DNA from: Oxyruncus cristatus | Lineage: Eukaryota > Chordata > Aves > Passeriformes > Cotingidae | Direction of reading: 5' to 3' | Length of the DNA: 64,000 bases | NCBI GenBank assembly: GCA_013399855.1 | Contig: VXAY01002115.1 | Span: 1,094,540-1,158,539, forward strand | In this document: in pieces, positions 23,955 through 35,674 of the stretch | Position numbering within the stretch: position 1 is the stretch's first letter | Layout: each line of letters begins with the position of its first letter | Notes under the pieces: model-generated | The model's input: only the letters and a program-made list of their open reading frames with translations | Databases searched by the model: none | Told to the model about the DNA's origin: nothing | Translations under genes and position numbers: made by a program

Positions 23955-24115
23955 ATCAGCTGCACAGAGTGAAATAGGGAGGAATGTAAAGTTTGCCGCT
24001 TTATAAGCCATGAGGCCATTTATTCTCCCAGCTTGCTCAATGCAGTAGTTAATTCTTTATCATTTTAAATGAATAAACAACATCAGTGCATTAGCTTGGT
24101 TACAGAACCGCTGTA
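23955..24115. promoter_or_regulatory. weak candidate regulatory element
   Basis: A repeat-free run with TTTATAAGCC, CATTTATTCTCCC, TAGTTAATTC and TTTAAATGAATAAACAAC strings. It looks like a compact cluster of homeodomain and SOX/FOX-type sites. Support is compositional only. Confidence 0.25.
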
Positions 24116-24654
24116 CCCCAAACCAATGCCAGTTTCAAGGAAAGAAAGAATTATTCCTCCTTCCCTGTTTCAGAAGTCATAAACCTGAAATCTAAAGGGT
24201 GTCCAAACTCTTCTTGATCTCAGTGGACATTAGGGACCTAAAAACTTCTGAGGGTGCAGGCTTTTGTTCTTACCTTTTCACTTACATGCACAATGGGGGG
24301 GGAAAAAAGTCATTAATTTACTTGACCCTTCCAAACTCCTTTCCAAGCACCTCTCTTTCAATTGCACTTTTCGAGAATCATTTTGAAAGATCCCTTTCCC
24401 AGCCTCAGTCAGACTTCCAGGCATTTTAGAACACAAAATCTTTCCCAGTTTGATTTTTACTTTAACGTCAGTTAATTTCTATTTGTTCTTCCTCCCCAAT
24501 TTCACTAATGCCCTTTTTGTATACGTGTATTTGTCCATTACAATCTACAGAACAATCACCCTAATTGATCTAGTGTTAACCTCTAACTGCTTAAGATCCA
24601 GACTGTTTTTATCTATTGCTCAGTCCCAGTTGCAGCATTAATTCCCTATAGTGC

Positions 24655-25060
24655 TTACATCTGTCACCACTGCCACCAGGCCCTTTTAAAAGAGGCCCCT
24701 CTCTAAATAAATGCCATTGTAAACCATCCCTACACGAGGAGTGGAAGCTGCTGAAAAGCCCCCATTGTAACAGTTTGTTTTAGCCTTGTGTTGTATACAA
24801 TGATAAATTTCATACAGGTGTCACATTTTTTAGCGGGAGGTGAGGATTGATGGGGAGCAGTAGAATGATCCATCATCAGCGGCAGGTGGCACAGTATTGG
24901 AATTTCAGAAATCTGTTCCCAATCACATCCAGCGCTGGATGACTCAGTAACGACCCTATTTGCGAAGCGTTACTGAAAATCAATGTGCCGCATTCAAGGT
25001 CAATGTACTGTTAGAAAACTCCTTAAGCACTGATGGATGGATTGTGTTCATTCAGAATAA
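24655..25060. promoter_or_regulatory. candidate regulatory element with 16-bp palindrome and AP-1 site
   Basis: Three SOX-type sites (CCATTGT at 24714-24720 and 24762-24768, ACAATG at 24797-24802), an ACAGGTGTCACA T-box/E-box-like string near 24824-24835, and the perfect 16-base palindrome CATCCAGCGCTGGATG (24926-24941). The AP-1 site TGACTCA (24940-24946) overlaps the last two bases of the palindrome. TCAAGGTCA, the extended half-site used by NR5A/ERR nuclear receptors, lies at 24994-25002. Motif density is unusually high for this window. Confidence 0.45.
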
Positions 25061-25500
25061 ATGTGAGAAGAAAGTGACAGCTGAGCATCCCAATAGTTGT
25101 GCCAACTTTAAGAGAACAGCTTCCTCCTGGAGAGAGAAACATGATTCCCCCGGGGATTACATCATTCCTTATTTCCTTTGTTCTTTCCCTTTTGAGCATT
25201 TAGGTAATTGTTCAACGTATCTATCTTCCTGCAGTTAGGAAGCTTCAAAGTTTGAAGACAAATACTGATGAACAACAATCTTTACGGACTTCCCAGTCTG
25301 AATAATAGTCATCACTACAAAAGACTACCCAGGTTTCTAAGGATTAAGTAGACAAGAAGGGAAAACATTAGAAGAAGAAAACAAACCCACCCACAGGTAA
25401 AGAAAAAAGCCTCTCTGCAAAGAAGTCTAAAGATAAAATCCCAAGTCGAAACCTGGTCTTGATTTTTCTGTTATTATAGTAGCGAACAAGATACTTAGTG

Positions 25501-25540
25501 TCTTTACATATCTTTACATATTTTTCAACTCTTTACATGG
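25501..25540. repeat. short tandem repeat, TCTTTACATA unit
   Basis: TCTTTACATA occurs twice in a row (25501-25520), followed 11 bases later by CTTTACATGG. A local duplication of a 10-base unit with a diverged third copy. Confidence 0.7.
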
Positions 25541-25884
25541 TTTTGCATAACTTTAAATGTTTTAAATTAGCTGGGAACTTGCCATGCATGGTAAAACAGA
25601 TTTTCACTTATAAAAGATCCATGCTTATAAATAAAGCTATCTCACTTATTCTTCTAGAATGGGATGGGATATCTTATTCAAATAGTTTTCTAAATATGAA
25701 TTAATGGCACTTCAGAGACTCCTTCCAAAGGGATTCAGAAATTACACTCCTTTTCTTTCTTGAAAAATAATGACATTGTCTTTTAGTTGATGGGGGGAAA
25801 AAAGTAATCATCAGCTTCCAAAAGGAAAACAGGATTGATAGCTCAAACAGGAAGGGGGAAAAGTGTAATTTACCATGTGGTTCA

Positions 25885-26180
25885 CCAGCAGCTAAATCTG
25901 TTCACTTGACACAATAAATGATGTCAGGCTTCCTCACCCACTGTGTCAACAAAATGGGTGTTGTCAAAAACATTAAGACATCTTATTGACAAACTCTCAA
26001 GTCATTATACTCTTTGAAGTGGTTTTGTCTTCTGCCTAAAATTATTGCACCGACAGCATCGATTCATCTGATACATTGATAGTGCAGCAACAAGCTCCGG
26101 GGAGGATTCTGAGCACAGCCAAAGCAATCATCCAGACGAAGTTATTTTTTACTATTTCGGTAAGATTCTGAGAGATGGCA
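25885..26180. promoter_or_regulatory. candidate regulatory element with TGTCA/TGACA cluster
   Basis: Five copies of the MEIS/PREP/TGIF core lie in 86 bases: TTGACA (25906-25911), TGTCA (25922-25926), TGTCAA (25944-25949), TGTCAA (25962-25967) and TTGACA (25986-25991). Downstream are ATCGATTCATCTGATACATTGATAG-type strings that include TGATAC/TTGATAG, of the PBX/cut-homeodomain kind. The clustering supports a TALE-homeodomain-bound element, by inference. Confidence 0.45.
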
Positions 26181-26184
26181 GGTT

Positions 26185-28175
26185 ATCAGGGACCAGCAGT
26201 CCATTTCCAATATTCAAACAACTCTGCTTCCTCAAGAAAACAATTTTTTGTTAACACAAAGTAGCTACACAGAGCCCTGTTAAAAAGAGGTTGCTTTGCA
26301 TCAAGAATATCAACTAGGGGTTAATTGCAAATCCACCACCAAAACAGGTTGCAGCACATTATTTCAGCCAGAATATGTTGCTTATTCAAACACTTTAGGG
26401 AGTGCAAAGCTTCCAAAGCTCCTTTCCTTACTCAAATAGCTGTACTGACTCTGTCAGATCAATGAGATGAGAACAATCTGAATGCTTTTGTCGAAGCAGT
26501 TGTGTTTGTCGGAGGATCTGATCAAAAATGTGTGAGATAACTTAATCATTGGAAGGTAAGAATTTGGAAGGAATTAAGGCTAGTTTGAGAGGTCAAAGGG
26601 TAAGCAGGGACAGCACAGTTCCTTTGCCAGTCTGAACTGCCATGGCAAAGGGTTGGTCAGGCAGGCCTGTCTGCACTGCTGCTGCTGCCCATCAGTAGCT
26701 CCTGCAGACAAAGACGGGACATCACAAGTCCTTTGGATCTTTAAGTTTAACCAAGTGCAGACCTAATCCCTCCTTCATACCAACATCAATCAGCAGTATC
26801 TCCATGAAAGCCAGCATAAAAGCATAACAGCACCATAAAATCCAAATGGGAGAAGAAATCAAATATGTATGGGATTGAGTGTGTACTCAAAAAAGAGAGG
26901 GGTAAAACAAAAAACAAAAAAAAATAATTTCCCATTTCTTCTTCTCTTCTCTTTGTTGTTCTATGTACAAAGGAGTCTCCACAAGCACAGGGCCCATACA
27001 ACAAACTCCAGCACTCTTTTCCCCTCCTGTCTTCCAGGAGTCCACAGGATGTCCCATCCTGCATTCTCAGTGACCGTAACCCGGGCTGTTCTCCTCCTTG
27101 CTGGGTTTGGCGGCTCCCAGACCCACAGGCCAGCAACAGGGACTAATAACCAGGTCCCTTTATCCCACCACAGCCTCGCACACAGGCTACAATCCTTTGC
27201 CATTGAGCATTTGGCTCACTGTCCTCAATGCAAAGTACAGAGCTGAAGATAGAAGCTGGCTGAGAGTGCCAGTTCTGTCCACCGTGGATTTGTGATTAAG
27301 TTTTGCCATTAAAATGCAGTATATAAAACACTAATTCAAGCCAAAATTATAGACTCAGATAATAGATGGAATTACTGTGCCAGCAACCCACAATAAAAAT
27401 ACACAGTACAAATAAGTGAAAGAATCTAATGTCAAAAATATGGATAATGAAAGTAAATTGTATAAACATAATTAATAAAGGCTTGGAATGAAAATTTCCA
27501 GTGTATATTTGCTGAGGTTAGATCCACTGAATATCCACAGTCTCTTCTAAATTTAAGCTGAAATAGTAATGACCAGCTTCTTATGTTGTGTTTAAATTGT
27601 ATCTTTTATATCAGAAGCCATCTTGGAGTCTCCACTAAATTGTTTTAATTAAACTAGCCATTATGTTTTATTAGTTCCAACTTCACCACAGTCAGATGAG
27701 AAATAAAGATGCACATAAAACCCAGACTTTGACATGAAGAAATCCATTCCTGCCCGAGTATTCACAGCTGCTATCTCCTGCTGCCCCAGCTCTGCAGATA
27801 ACAGCTACTGTTTTGCTGGACTTGTCATGTAGCCTGGAAGCCTGACAGGGTTTTTTCTGTGATCCATTTGCAGCCTGTGCACAGCCTTTCCTGAGTATTT
27901 GTTTTGCTTTGCTCAAAACCCTGAGCTTGGGTGGCCTTGGGTGAAGGATCCTCAGATTCTGCTACTAAGAAGAAAAGAAGACTTCTTTTGCATGTAGTAC
28001 TTTTGCTCTTAAAAGTACCACTGAAAATGCAGAGAGAAGGTGATGAGACAATGCCTTCCTCCTTCACAGCTTCTGACCTCCTCCACAGCTCAGTGCTGTG
28101 CTTCCACAAAACAAAACAAAACATATAAATGGCCATTTCCATCTAATTTTCCCTGTAGGCATCGATGAACTAAGT
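26185..28175. other. noncoding stretch, no gene seen
   Basis: Contains a DR1-like nuclear receptor site, AGGTCAAAGGGTA (26590-26602), and a short inverted repeat GTCTGCA/TGCAGAC around a CTG-rich spacer near 26669-26707. AT-rich 27300-27680 has ATAATAGATGG and TTTTAATTAAAC-like strings but no clear cluster. Overlapping frames at 26786-27295 on both strands have no domain. Confidence 0.45.
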
Positions 28176-28177
28176 GG

Positions 28178-28242
28178 GATATATGCACATTGTACTGCAA
28201 TATCTACATATTGCAGTGCAGAAGAAAATGCATGTATATATC
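28178..28242. other. 65-base hairpin-forming inverted repeat
   Basis: Core arms TGTACTGCAATAT (28191-28203) and ATATTGCAGTGCA (28208-28220) pair over 13 positions with one G:T wobble and a 4-base CTAC loop. Outer arms GATATATGCA (28178-28187) and TGCATGTATATATC (28229-28242) can extend the stem after an internal loop and a small bulge. No coding context. The very short loop argues against a standard microRNA precursor. Confidence 0.65.
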
Positions 28243-28244
28243 AC

Positions 28245-30775
28245 TTACACAAGCCAAGGAGGTGAAACCCTACCTAGAGCCCAAAATTTTGCTGCCTCTA
28301 TTTTTGGTTTATCCATTTAATGAAAGGAAATGGCTTCCCACTATTTTTCATAGATGGAAGATCATGAACCACAGAGGCTGAAGAAAAGGTATTTGTTTCA
28401 TAGTGGGAGTTCCAGCCTAATTTGGGCCTGGTAAATTTTTTTTTTATTTTATCACAGAATGAAAAGTTGCTACCATTTAAATCCTCACAGCCTACTCACA
28501 CTGGGTAGTTTGTGCAGGTTTGCACAGTTTTAATACTAAGGACTCTGTCCTGCAGACCTATCTCTTGGTTTCTGATCAACTTTTTAAGAGATTGCAATCA
28601 CACAAAATTCTATTGAAACATAATTCCCATCTCTAATCACAATGCAAGTAATTAGTAAAGTCTCCTCAAGTATCGGATGAAACCACAGGGCTAATTTGTC
28701 ACTTGCACCACTAACACCAGTGGAGTGTAGTGGAAACCAGCTTCTGGAACATACTTCCCAGTCCTGTTTCAGACTGAGGTGGGAAGTTCTGGCAGTATCT
28801 TGGTGGACAGCTCTGTTGTGCTTTGGGGCTCCCTACAACCTGGGCTATGATGTGAAGGAGCCAAGAACGAGAATCAAGAGCTACTGGGAGTGATGCAAGC
28901 CTCCAAAACCTTCCTTCAGTAAGTCTCTGCCTGCAACAGATGCCTTTCCAACAGGCACACAGGGAGAAACAAATAAATTCCTTGCAATTTTCATAATAAA
29001 CAAAACCAGAGTGAATCACTCCAGAACAACAACTTCAGTAATATGACCTCTCTTACTCTTTCAAAGAAAGCAAAATTATTTTGTACAAATTATAGGCTGT
29101 TTCTGCTGGGAAATGAGAAAGAGTATTCAAACTGATGCAAAACATTAAGCAATAGGTTTTAAAAACTCCAAGCAGGAAAGACACACACACTTTGTAGTTC
29201 TCAATTAGGAGTATTTCCAGGCACCTCTGTAAAGCTGTTTGGATGGATTCCTACATTAACCTCACTATACTTTTAAGTCATTTATCAGGCATTTAGCAGA
29301 AAAAATAGCAGTTTGAGGCCTTGGTTGCAGTTTGGCTCCGTGTTTCCAGCCTGAAGCAGCACAGGTATAACTGGGGGCAAAGCAGTCATCGTCTGCAGCT
29401 GCAGCAGCTGCTCATCAGGTACAGGGTAGCACCCTGCAGCCCAGCCAACGTGGGGAACCACATAAGCCTTCACTGGCTGCTTCAACACATGGTCAGATAT
29501 CTGACTGTCTTTGCAAAGTCAAACAAAATTTGACTGACTTTCCATCAATATGGATGGGGGAACCGCCATGCAGACCTTTCCATTTCCTCTAGCAGATGCC
29601 CCAGCCTAGCCTAATTTCATCCCCTGTGCTTCCAGAAAAGGAAAATATCCTCTGTCTTCTTTCTCATCCACAGAGATGACCATGACAGTACAGCTGTGTG
29701 GATCATCATGTTATCACACACACCTTGTCTTCTCCCCGCTCATCTCCCTTACTTAGCAACTATTAAAGCAATTAGAAATACTATGTTCCTCCCAAGCAAG
29801 CCCTACAGAAAATTCTCTGCAGTCTTTGTGCCAATGGAAAATGTTCCAGTGATGTCAGTCAGTGCGTTATCAGCCTCTCCATGGCACGTCTTTTTGGGCA
29901 GCTCATGTCAGTACGCTAAATTAAATAATAATTAAAGTAAGTAACTGAAAAGTGGTTTGGACGTGCTTCCAAATGGAAGTCCTAACAGAAGGAATTCAAT
30001 AGGAATAAGAGATACATATGTTTTGATAATCTGAAGTGAGTCAGATTACCCAAAAAGCCACTTAATTACACCAAAACTGAAACATCTGGTTTAGATTATC
30101 CGTTAAAAAAATAGTATGGTGAAAAGTAAACCACTTGGAGAGGAAGTATTAACATTATTCCCGACTTAGAGACTGTCATGACAGAAAACTAATCTTTTTT
30201 TTTATTATTGTTTTTGTATTTTCATACGGTATACAAAGAGAAAACTCAGCAAAGTAAGGAGTCCACTGCCTTCACTCTGAATTAGGCAAGAGGAGGAGCT
30301 CACCCCACCCTGTTCCGAGCAAGCTGGAGAATGACAGTCACAGAGGGACTGCAATGCTGGGGGATGCCAGAGGTACCAGGCTAATCTTTGTCCCTTGTGG
30401 ATCCTTTGGAATCCACGTGGCTTTCTGAAGTCCTGCCACACTGAGGGTATTTTCAAATGGAAAAAAAAAAAAACAAAAACAAAAAAATCCCAACCTGGCA
30501 ACATTGTCCATTTTGACTTAAGAACATTTCTACCATTTCTGTTGACTGCTATTATTTATTTTCAATAGTTTTGGTTTTTTTTTTTTTTCCTCCCGAGTTG
30601 CAGCCAAGGAAAGCAAAACCTTGCAAAAGTGCTGCCAGCAATTTCCCTGCACATACAGTAGGCACTCTCCAGCCTGGAGTTATCCAAATCTCTCCCTGGT
30701 ACAGTAGCCTGGTATTTCTTAACAGTATCTGTAGCTGAGAAGTCACATTATAGCACTTTAGAACATTTAGAGCCT
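28245..30775. other. noncoding stretch, no gene seen
   Basis: A strong acceptor-like pyrimidine tract and CACAG end near 29672, followed by a frame open to 29935. No donor or homology supports an exon. An A-run with CAAAAACA simple sequence lies at about 30462-30487, and a T-run at about 30573-30588. Confidence 0.45.
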
Positions 30776-30779
30776 GAGG

Positions 30780-30910
30780 AAAACCTTTTATGTGAGCATT
30801 TTAAAGCTTAAAGCTCTAATCTAGGACTTGGTATATTTATCCAAGTCCTTAATTATTAATGTTACTCTATTGATTTGATACCTGAAACTCTAACAACAAA
30901 ACCCGTGCAA
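30780..30910. promoter_or_regulatory. candidate element with perfect 9-bp inverted repeat
   Basis: AGGACTTGG (30823-30831) and CCAAGTCCT (30841-30849) are exact reverse complements around TATATTTAT. The right arm runs straight into a homeodomain-type CTTAATTATTAATG string (30848-30861). Upstream there is a TTAAAGCTTAAAGC near-palindrome (30801-30814). CAAGTCCTT is close to NKX2-type sites. Confidence 0.4.
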
Positions 30911-31460
30911 ACTAATTATGCCTGGCTTCCAAATTTACAGGGCTTCTTTGCTCCTCTTCTAGGTCTTCTTTTACTTAATCAATAAGGTCTGATTCATAAA
31001 ACAGTACAGAGATGCCAGAATTGAGAAATAAAAGGCATATTAATTATCATATCAACTCTGCAACATCTATGCATGTGGCTGAAGCATTTATTCACCGAGG
31101 GATCCCAACGATAGCTAAGTTCTTCCTAGCTTATTATCCTAATGCAGGCAGCACAATCAATCCTAACATTATTTTAATTAATTCAGAAATAGAATTATTT
31201 AAAAAAAAAAAAATCTTTGGTTTCTCCATGAAAGGCTTTGTAACACCAGTTTCTTGAGGCAATGCAATTTTGCCAGCTTGTGCAGAAAGAGTAAATTCAC
31301 AAAGCTCTAATCCCCCAGGTTCCTCCCTTCCTCCTGGCAGTCCTTCTGCAGCACCAGCACCAACGCTGGGCTCTGATAAGTTTGCAAAGTTTACAGAGTC
31401 CCAGATTCCCCTCATCTGCATTCAGAAATACTGATTCAATTCCCAAACCCAGCTAATTTA

Positions 31461-31565
31461 GGGCCAGATTCTGATGCCTTTCTTCACTTTTGAGGAACAT
31501 CCTTAAGACAGACAAGATTACTTCTGGAGCAGTGCTTAGCACAGGACTGGCAAGATCACCATGAT
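31461..31565 (+). repeat. ancient repeat fragment(s)
   Basis: It begins with GGGCCAGATTCTGATGCC (31461-31478), the typical terminus of palindromic repeats widespread in sauropsid genomes, and continues with a decayed CTTTCTTCACTTTTGAG part. The stretch AGTGCTTAGCACAGGACTGGCA (about 31533-31554) instead resembles the MIR/L2 3' end. Either the two are adjacent fragments or one resemblance is fortuitous. Confidence 0.4.
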
Positions 31566-31569
31566 ATTC

Positions 31570-32525
31570 TAAAGTTTTTAAACTGCATCACCAAGCCAGT
31601 AATACACAGTTTTGAACATATATAATATACAAAGTTTTCCACACTCACGTCCGGTCAGTTAATTATTTTTCCTTCATTTCATACAGGTATGTAACAATAT
31701 GGGGGGGATGATATTTAATTGTGAACAATACATTTGGTGCTCTATAACAGTCGAGATTATTAATACTTGACTGCAGGTCCCCAAACCTCCTCAGAGCTGT
31801 ACTTCAGAACCTTGTGTCTGTAATACAAAACTGGTAAGGGAAATGAGAAATTAGATCCTGACATATTTTTAATCTCCACATTTGAATATCTATTTCACTT
31901 TCATTGTCATAATCACTGTGCATATAGACTTAAGAAAGATTTTCTTCAAATACTCTGATCTACCCAGCTCTTAAATAAATATTCTATATCCATCTAAAAT
32001 TCCTTTGTCTTCTAAATGTCATTTCAGGTAGAATCTTTTTTTAAAAAAATTTGAATCAGAAAAGAGAGTGCAAATTCTGAGGAACTCACACAGCTCAAAC
32101 TGGTTTTTTGTCTGGTTTTTTTTTGGACTAGCTTAAATTCTTGAGTTCAGTGAGACCACTCCAGGATTACACCAAAACCAGTGGTGATCAGAATTTGGTC
32201 TAAACATCTCCATTATGACCAAGCTCCACTAGTTCCATCGAAGAGCAACCTACTTCACAGAGGGAGGTAATTTACAATTTTTATAACTATCATAATTTGT
32301 AGTGCACAGCTAACCACATGGCCATTCTTTCAAAACATCAAGATAAATCACCAGAAAATCAAAGATGTGTTTAATGTTTGATGACAAATTGATACTAACA
32401 TTTACTGCAATAAATTGCTGTTAAAAACAGAGATTATGGAAAAGTGCTTAGCAAAGGTGATTAGGACCAGTTATTTTAAAATTCTTTTCCATTGCTTTTC
32501 TTAAGTGCATGGACCACCAAGTTTC
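31570..32525. other. AT-rich noncoding stretch
   Basis: No gene, RNA or recognised repeat. G7 run near 31701. T-rich tracts at about 32036-32050 and 32102-32124. Confidence 0.45.
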
Positions 32526-32529
32526 ATTT

Positions 32530-32760
32530 AATCCTTGCTAATTCTGGGGCAAGATAATTATGGCAAATAATGGTGAATGAATCACATGCCTGCACAGGAG
32601 TATCACAGCCATTGTGGCACTTGGATGAATGTTGTGTGAGAGGATTAATGTGGTATAATACCACATTTTCTTTTGCAGGCTGTTATTTTAATCTTGTGAG
32701 CTGCCTTTCATCAAGGTGGGGAAATACAGTAAGGTTACTGTTGATCTCGGGCAGCCAGAG
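32530..32760. promoter_or_regulatory. candidate element with palindromic double RUNX-like site
   Basis: AATGTGGTA (32647-32655) and TACCACATT (32659-32667) are exact reverse complements with a TAA centre, so two TGTGGT RUNX cores face each other. A splice-acceptor-like TTTTCTTTTGCAG directly follows (32666-32678). Flanks contain GATAATTATGG and CAAATAATGG homeodomain-like strings near 32554-32571. Confidence 0.45.
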
Positions 32761-32764
32761 AGGA

Positions 32765-35520
32765 TGTCGTGTGACATCCAAGTCCTTCAGTCCTATAGGG
32801 GACTCTTGGCAGCTTCTAAAAGTCTTATTTTGTGCATTAATGGAAGGAGAGAGAGAATTTGCCTGTGCTAGGGAAAAGTTGGCAGGTGAAGGAACAGCAC
32901 AAGAGATGCCATTGTGCCAACAAGTTACTTAGTTCTGAGTATTCGGCAACGCGCACCCAAGAATTCCTGGGATCCTGAAACTGCAGAGACAGCAAATCAC
33001 TGACCTGTCAGTGGCTGCAGATAGGGGAGCAGAGATCTGGCAGTGGCACAAAGGTAGATGGACTGCAGTAGCCAAGCAGTCTATAGAAGAAACTGGGGTG
33101 TGATCAAGCCTACAGAGGAGCAAAAACCCCTTTTAATTCTTTCTTCTTGTCTTGATACAGTTTTCCCACTCTCCAGGCTGAGGGTTTTACCATTATACCG
33201 ACTAAAGTTTCCCTGTGACAGGCCACTCCTGAACTTTGTCATGGACCAGTCTGATCCTAATCAGTAGAGACTTCTCTCTTGCTGAATAACAGGAGCATTT
33301 GGAAGTGCTAGAATTGTCCATTTAGTCACTGTGCCTGTCAAATTCCCACCTAGGAATGTGTGCTCCGCACTCACAACCTCCACAGAAAGAAAAGCAGCAT
33401 GGGGGTGTGAAAGCTGTTCAGAAGCAAATACTACTTCCCCAGGCCACTGCCCAAAACATAAAAGGAATTCAGAGTACACTGCAGATCAGAAAAATTCCAT
33501 TAAATTCTACCCATTATATTTTCTAAAACAGAATGGTAGAATGCCAAAATACCTAAACAAAGCAGGGTCTTTTTTTCACGCAATTTCCATCCCGCTGAGA
33601 AGTAATAAGTCCTGGAGATCTTATAAAGAAACCTGTTCTTGAACAATTTACTGACCAGATTTATAGGTCCAAGAAATGAGGATGGTTCAGATTAATTTGC
33701 TATAAGCATCTACTCTCAAGAGTTCTTCTCCAAACCAAACCCGAGCCAGACTTTTTTTTTTTTCCCCAGTTAGCTGCCCTTTTACACTGGCTGAGTTGTA
33801 CAAAGGGGGATGGAAGATGGCCACAACTGAATGTTTGAGAATTCCCCCAACTATGGAAAAGCCTCCAACCACTTCAAATCACTGGAATATCTTCTTCCTC
33901 TGCAGTCAAAGTGTAAGAACTTTGAGCACACCAGAAAGCTCTGCTAAACCAGTCCATGGCTGGCACCCAGCACCTGTTGGGGTGACCACCGTGGAGATTC
34001 CAAATCCAAGAGCTTTATCCAGTTGTGCATTTGCAAAAGGAGCTGAGGGGATTTTTTTGGGTTGGTTTTTTTTTTGTTTGTTTGTTTGGTGCTCGCTCAG
34101 TCTGAACAAAAGATTTTGGATTACATTTCATGTAAAAATCGCAGAAAAAGTCCTTTCAGCTGAGACTGCTGAAATTAAATATTGACTTTTTTAGCTTTTA
34201 AATTTTGATTGGACACAAGTAATTCAGGGAAGTCAACATGAATTAATGGGTGCAATGCTGGGCTGCCAAACTGGCATTATTTTTATTATTACTAGTTCTA
34301 AAAATGGATTTGGCCACTCAGCAGGGACCAGCTTTTCTTATAGGAGATAAACCCATCCCCAATATTGTATTAATCATCAATTGTCCACTCTTCTGTGCTG
34401 TCCATTGCCCCAGATAAAGCAGGATTAGCAATGAGAATCCAAACCTTGTAAAGTTCACCTCAGCAGGTCAAGTGAAGTTTTCAACACCTGGTTTAAGATC
34501 TTCTGAAGAAGACCTTTGCATGACTTTGCATGTGGGAACCAATAAATCCAGCCAAAATAAAGAATTTGAGACGCAGAGTCCTCTGAAAGTCTGGCACCAG
34601 AAAAGTTACACACTCCAAAAAGGCAATGAAAGACTGGCAGCAGCACACCTTGACTTTATCTTAGCTACCTTGACTGGAGATGAACTAACCAGACATTTTA
34701 CATGACCCTAAACCTTACCACAATCCATAAAATATTCTGAAAATACAGCAGTTAGGAAGAGAAGGAAAGCATTTGTTCACTCTATTTGAGGGGAAATGTA
34801 GCATTAACATGGAGGCAATTTACGTATTGAAGACAAATGTGTAAAGAGAAAGAGTAAAAGCAGAGAAGCACAACTTTTATATATACAGGTGGATGGTATG
34901 AGAAAAGTCAAGGCAACAAAAATCCGTTGAAAATATTTTGACACACCCCCCCGGACTCTCTGAATCATTTTGGGCTGTGTCCAGGCCATTTTTTCCAGAG
35001 GGTAAAATACAGATATCTGAGCAACAGCTGAAGCAAATAGAAGCCACATCAGACAAGCTGAAGTCATGCAATTTAATCCTGAGAGTCCCCTACCTTATTA
35101 TATCCCTTTCTGATTACACCATACTTAGAGAAAAACTTGTGTTCACTGGCAGGCTGCAAAAGAAAGCAAGAGCTGGTGATATCTTAAGTTAAGACATTGT
35201 ATAAATAGAAATTTGAATACGAATTTCCACAGGGAGAAAGAATAGTGGTGAGATTTCATTTTCCATTAATAGTACATGCTGGTAATGCGCTTCATAGTGT
35301 AAATACCTTTAATTGACATGAATAGATTTTTAATTTTTTTTTTTAATCTATAGGTGTACTCTCTCACCCTGCAGTAAATCAGAAGACACTTTGCTGATAC
35401 TGTTGTATCGCTGTATAACTGGGATAAAAGGAGAATTACAGCTAATATATTAAGCTGGAGTGATCCTGGTTCAGTATATATTCTCATTTGAAGCTCAGAT
35501 GAAAAGAGAAAGATGGTCTA
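32765..35520. other. noncoding stretch, no gene seen
   Basis: Frames up to about 130 codons (32570-32932, 33796-34185) are interrupted by low-complexity sequence or lack any domain. T/TTTG simple sequence lies at 34062-34088. No exon structure or RNA gene recognised. Confidence 0.5.
34062..34088. repeat. T-tract and TTTG microsatellite
   Basis: A GGTT-rich start and ten T, then about three TTTG units before GTGCTCG. Confidence 0.8.
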
Positions 35521-35524
35521 TGAG

Positions 35525-35670
35525 GCCAGACTGAGAGTACAAGATAAAAACTCTACTCCCCATTATGCCACAGAACCTTGGCACATTAATTTGGGCAAAT
35601 CATTTTTGGGCATTACTTTATCTCAGCATCCCATGAAATTTAATGTTTCCCTAACACTAAGGATTTTTGT
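35525..35670 (+). repeat. probable MIR-like SINE fragment
   Basis: The order matches MIR: GGCCAGACTG near 35524, CTCTACTCCCCATTATGCCAC (35551-35571), ACCTTGG, TTGGGCAAATCA (35591-35602), then ATCTCAG...CCCATGAAAT. The TTGGGCAAxTCA block is the most diagnostic part. Divergence is high and the 3' end is unclear. Confidence 0.45.
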
Positions 35671-35674
35671 AACG

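Noticed and set aside
29673..29935. Possible terminal exon after a CACAG acceptor
   Set aside because: A good pyrimidine tract but no upstream donor or exon, no homology, and the frame is also open upstream of the acceptor, so the site does not define it.
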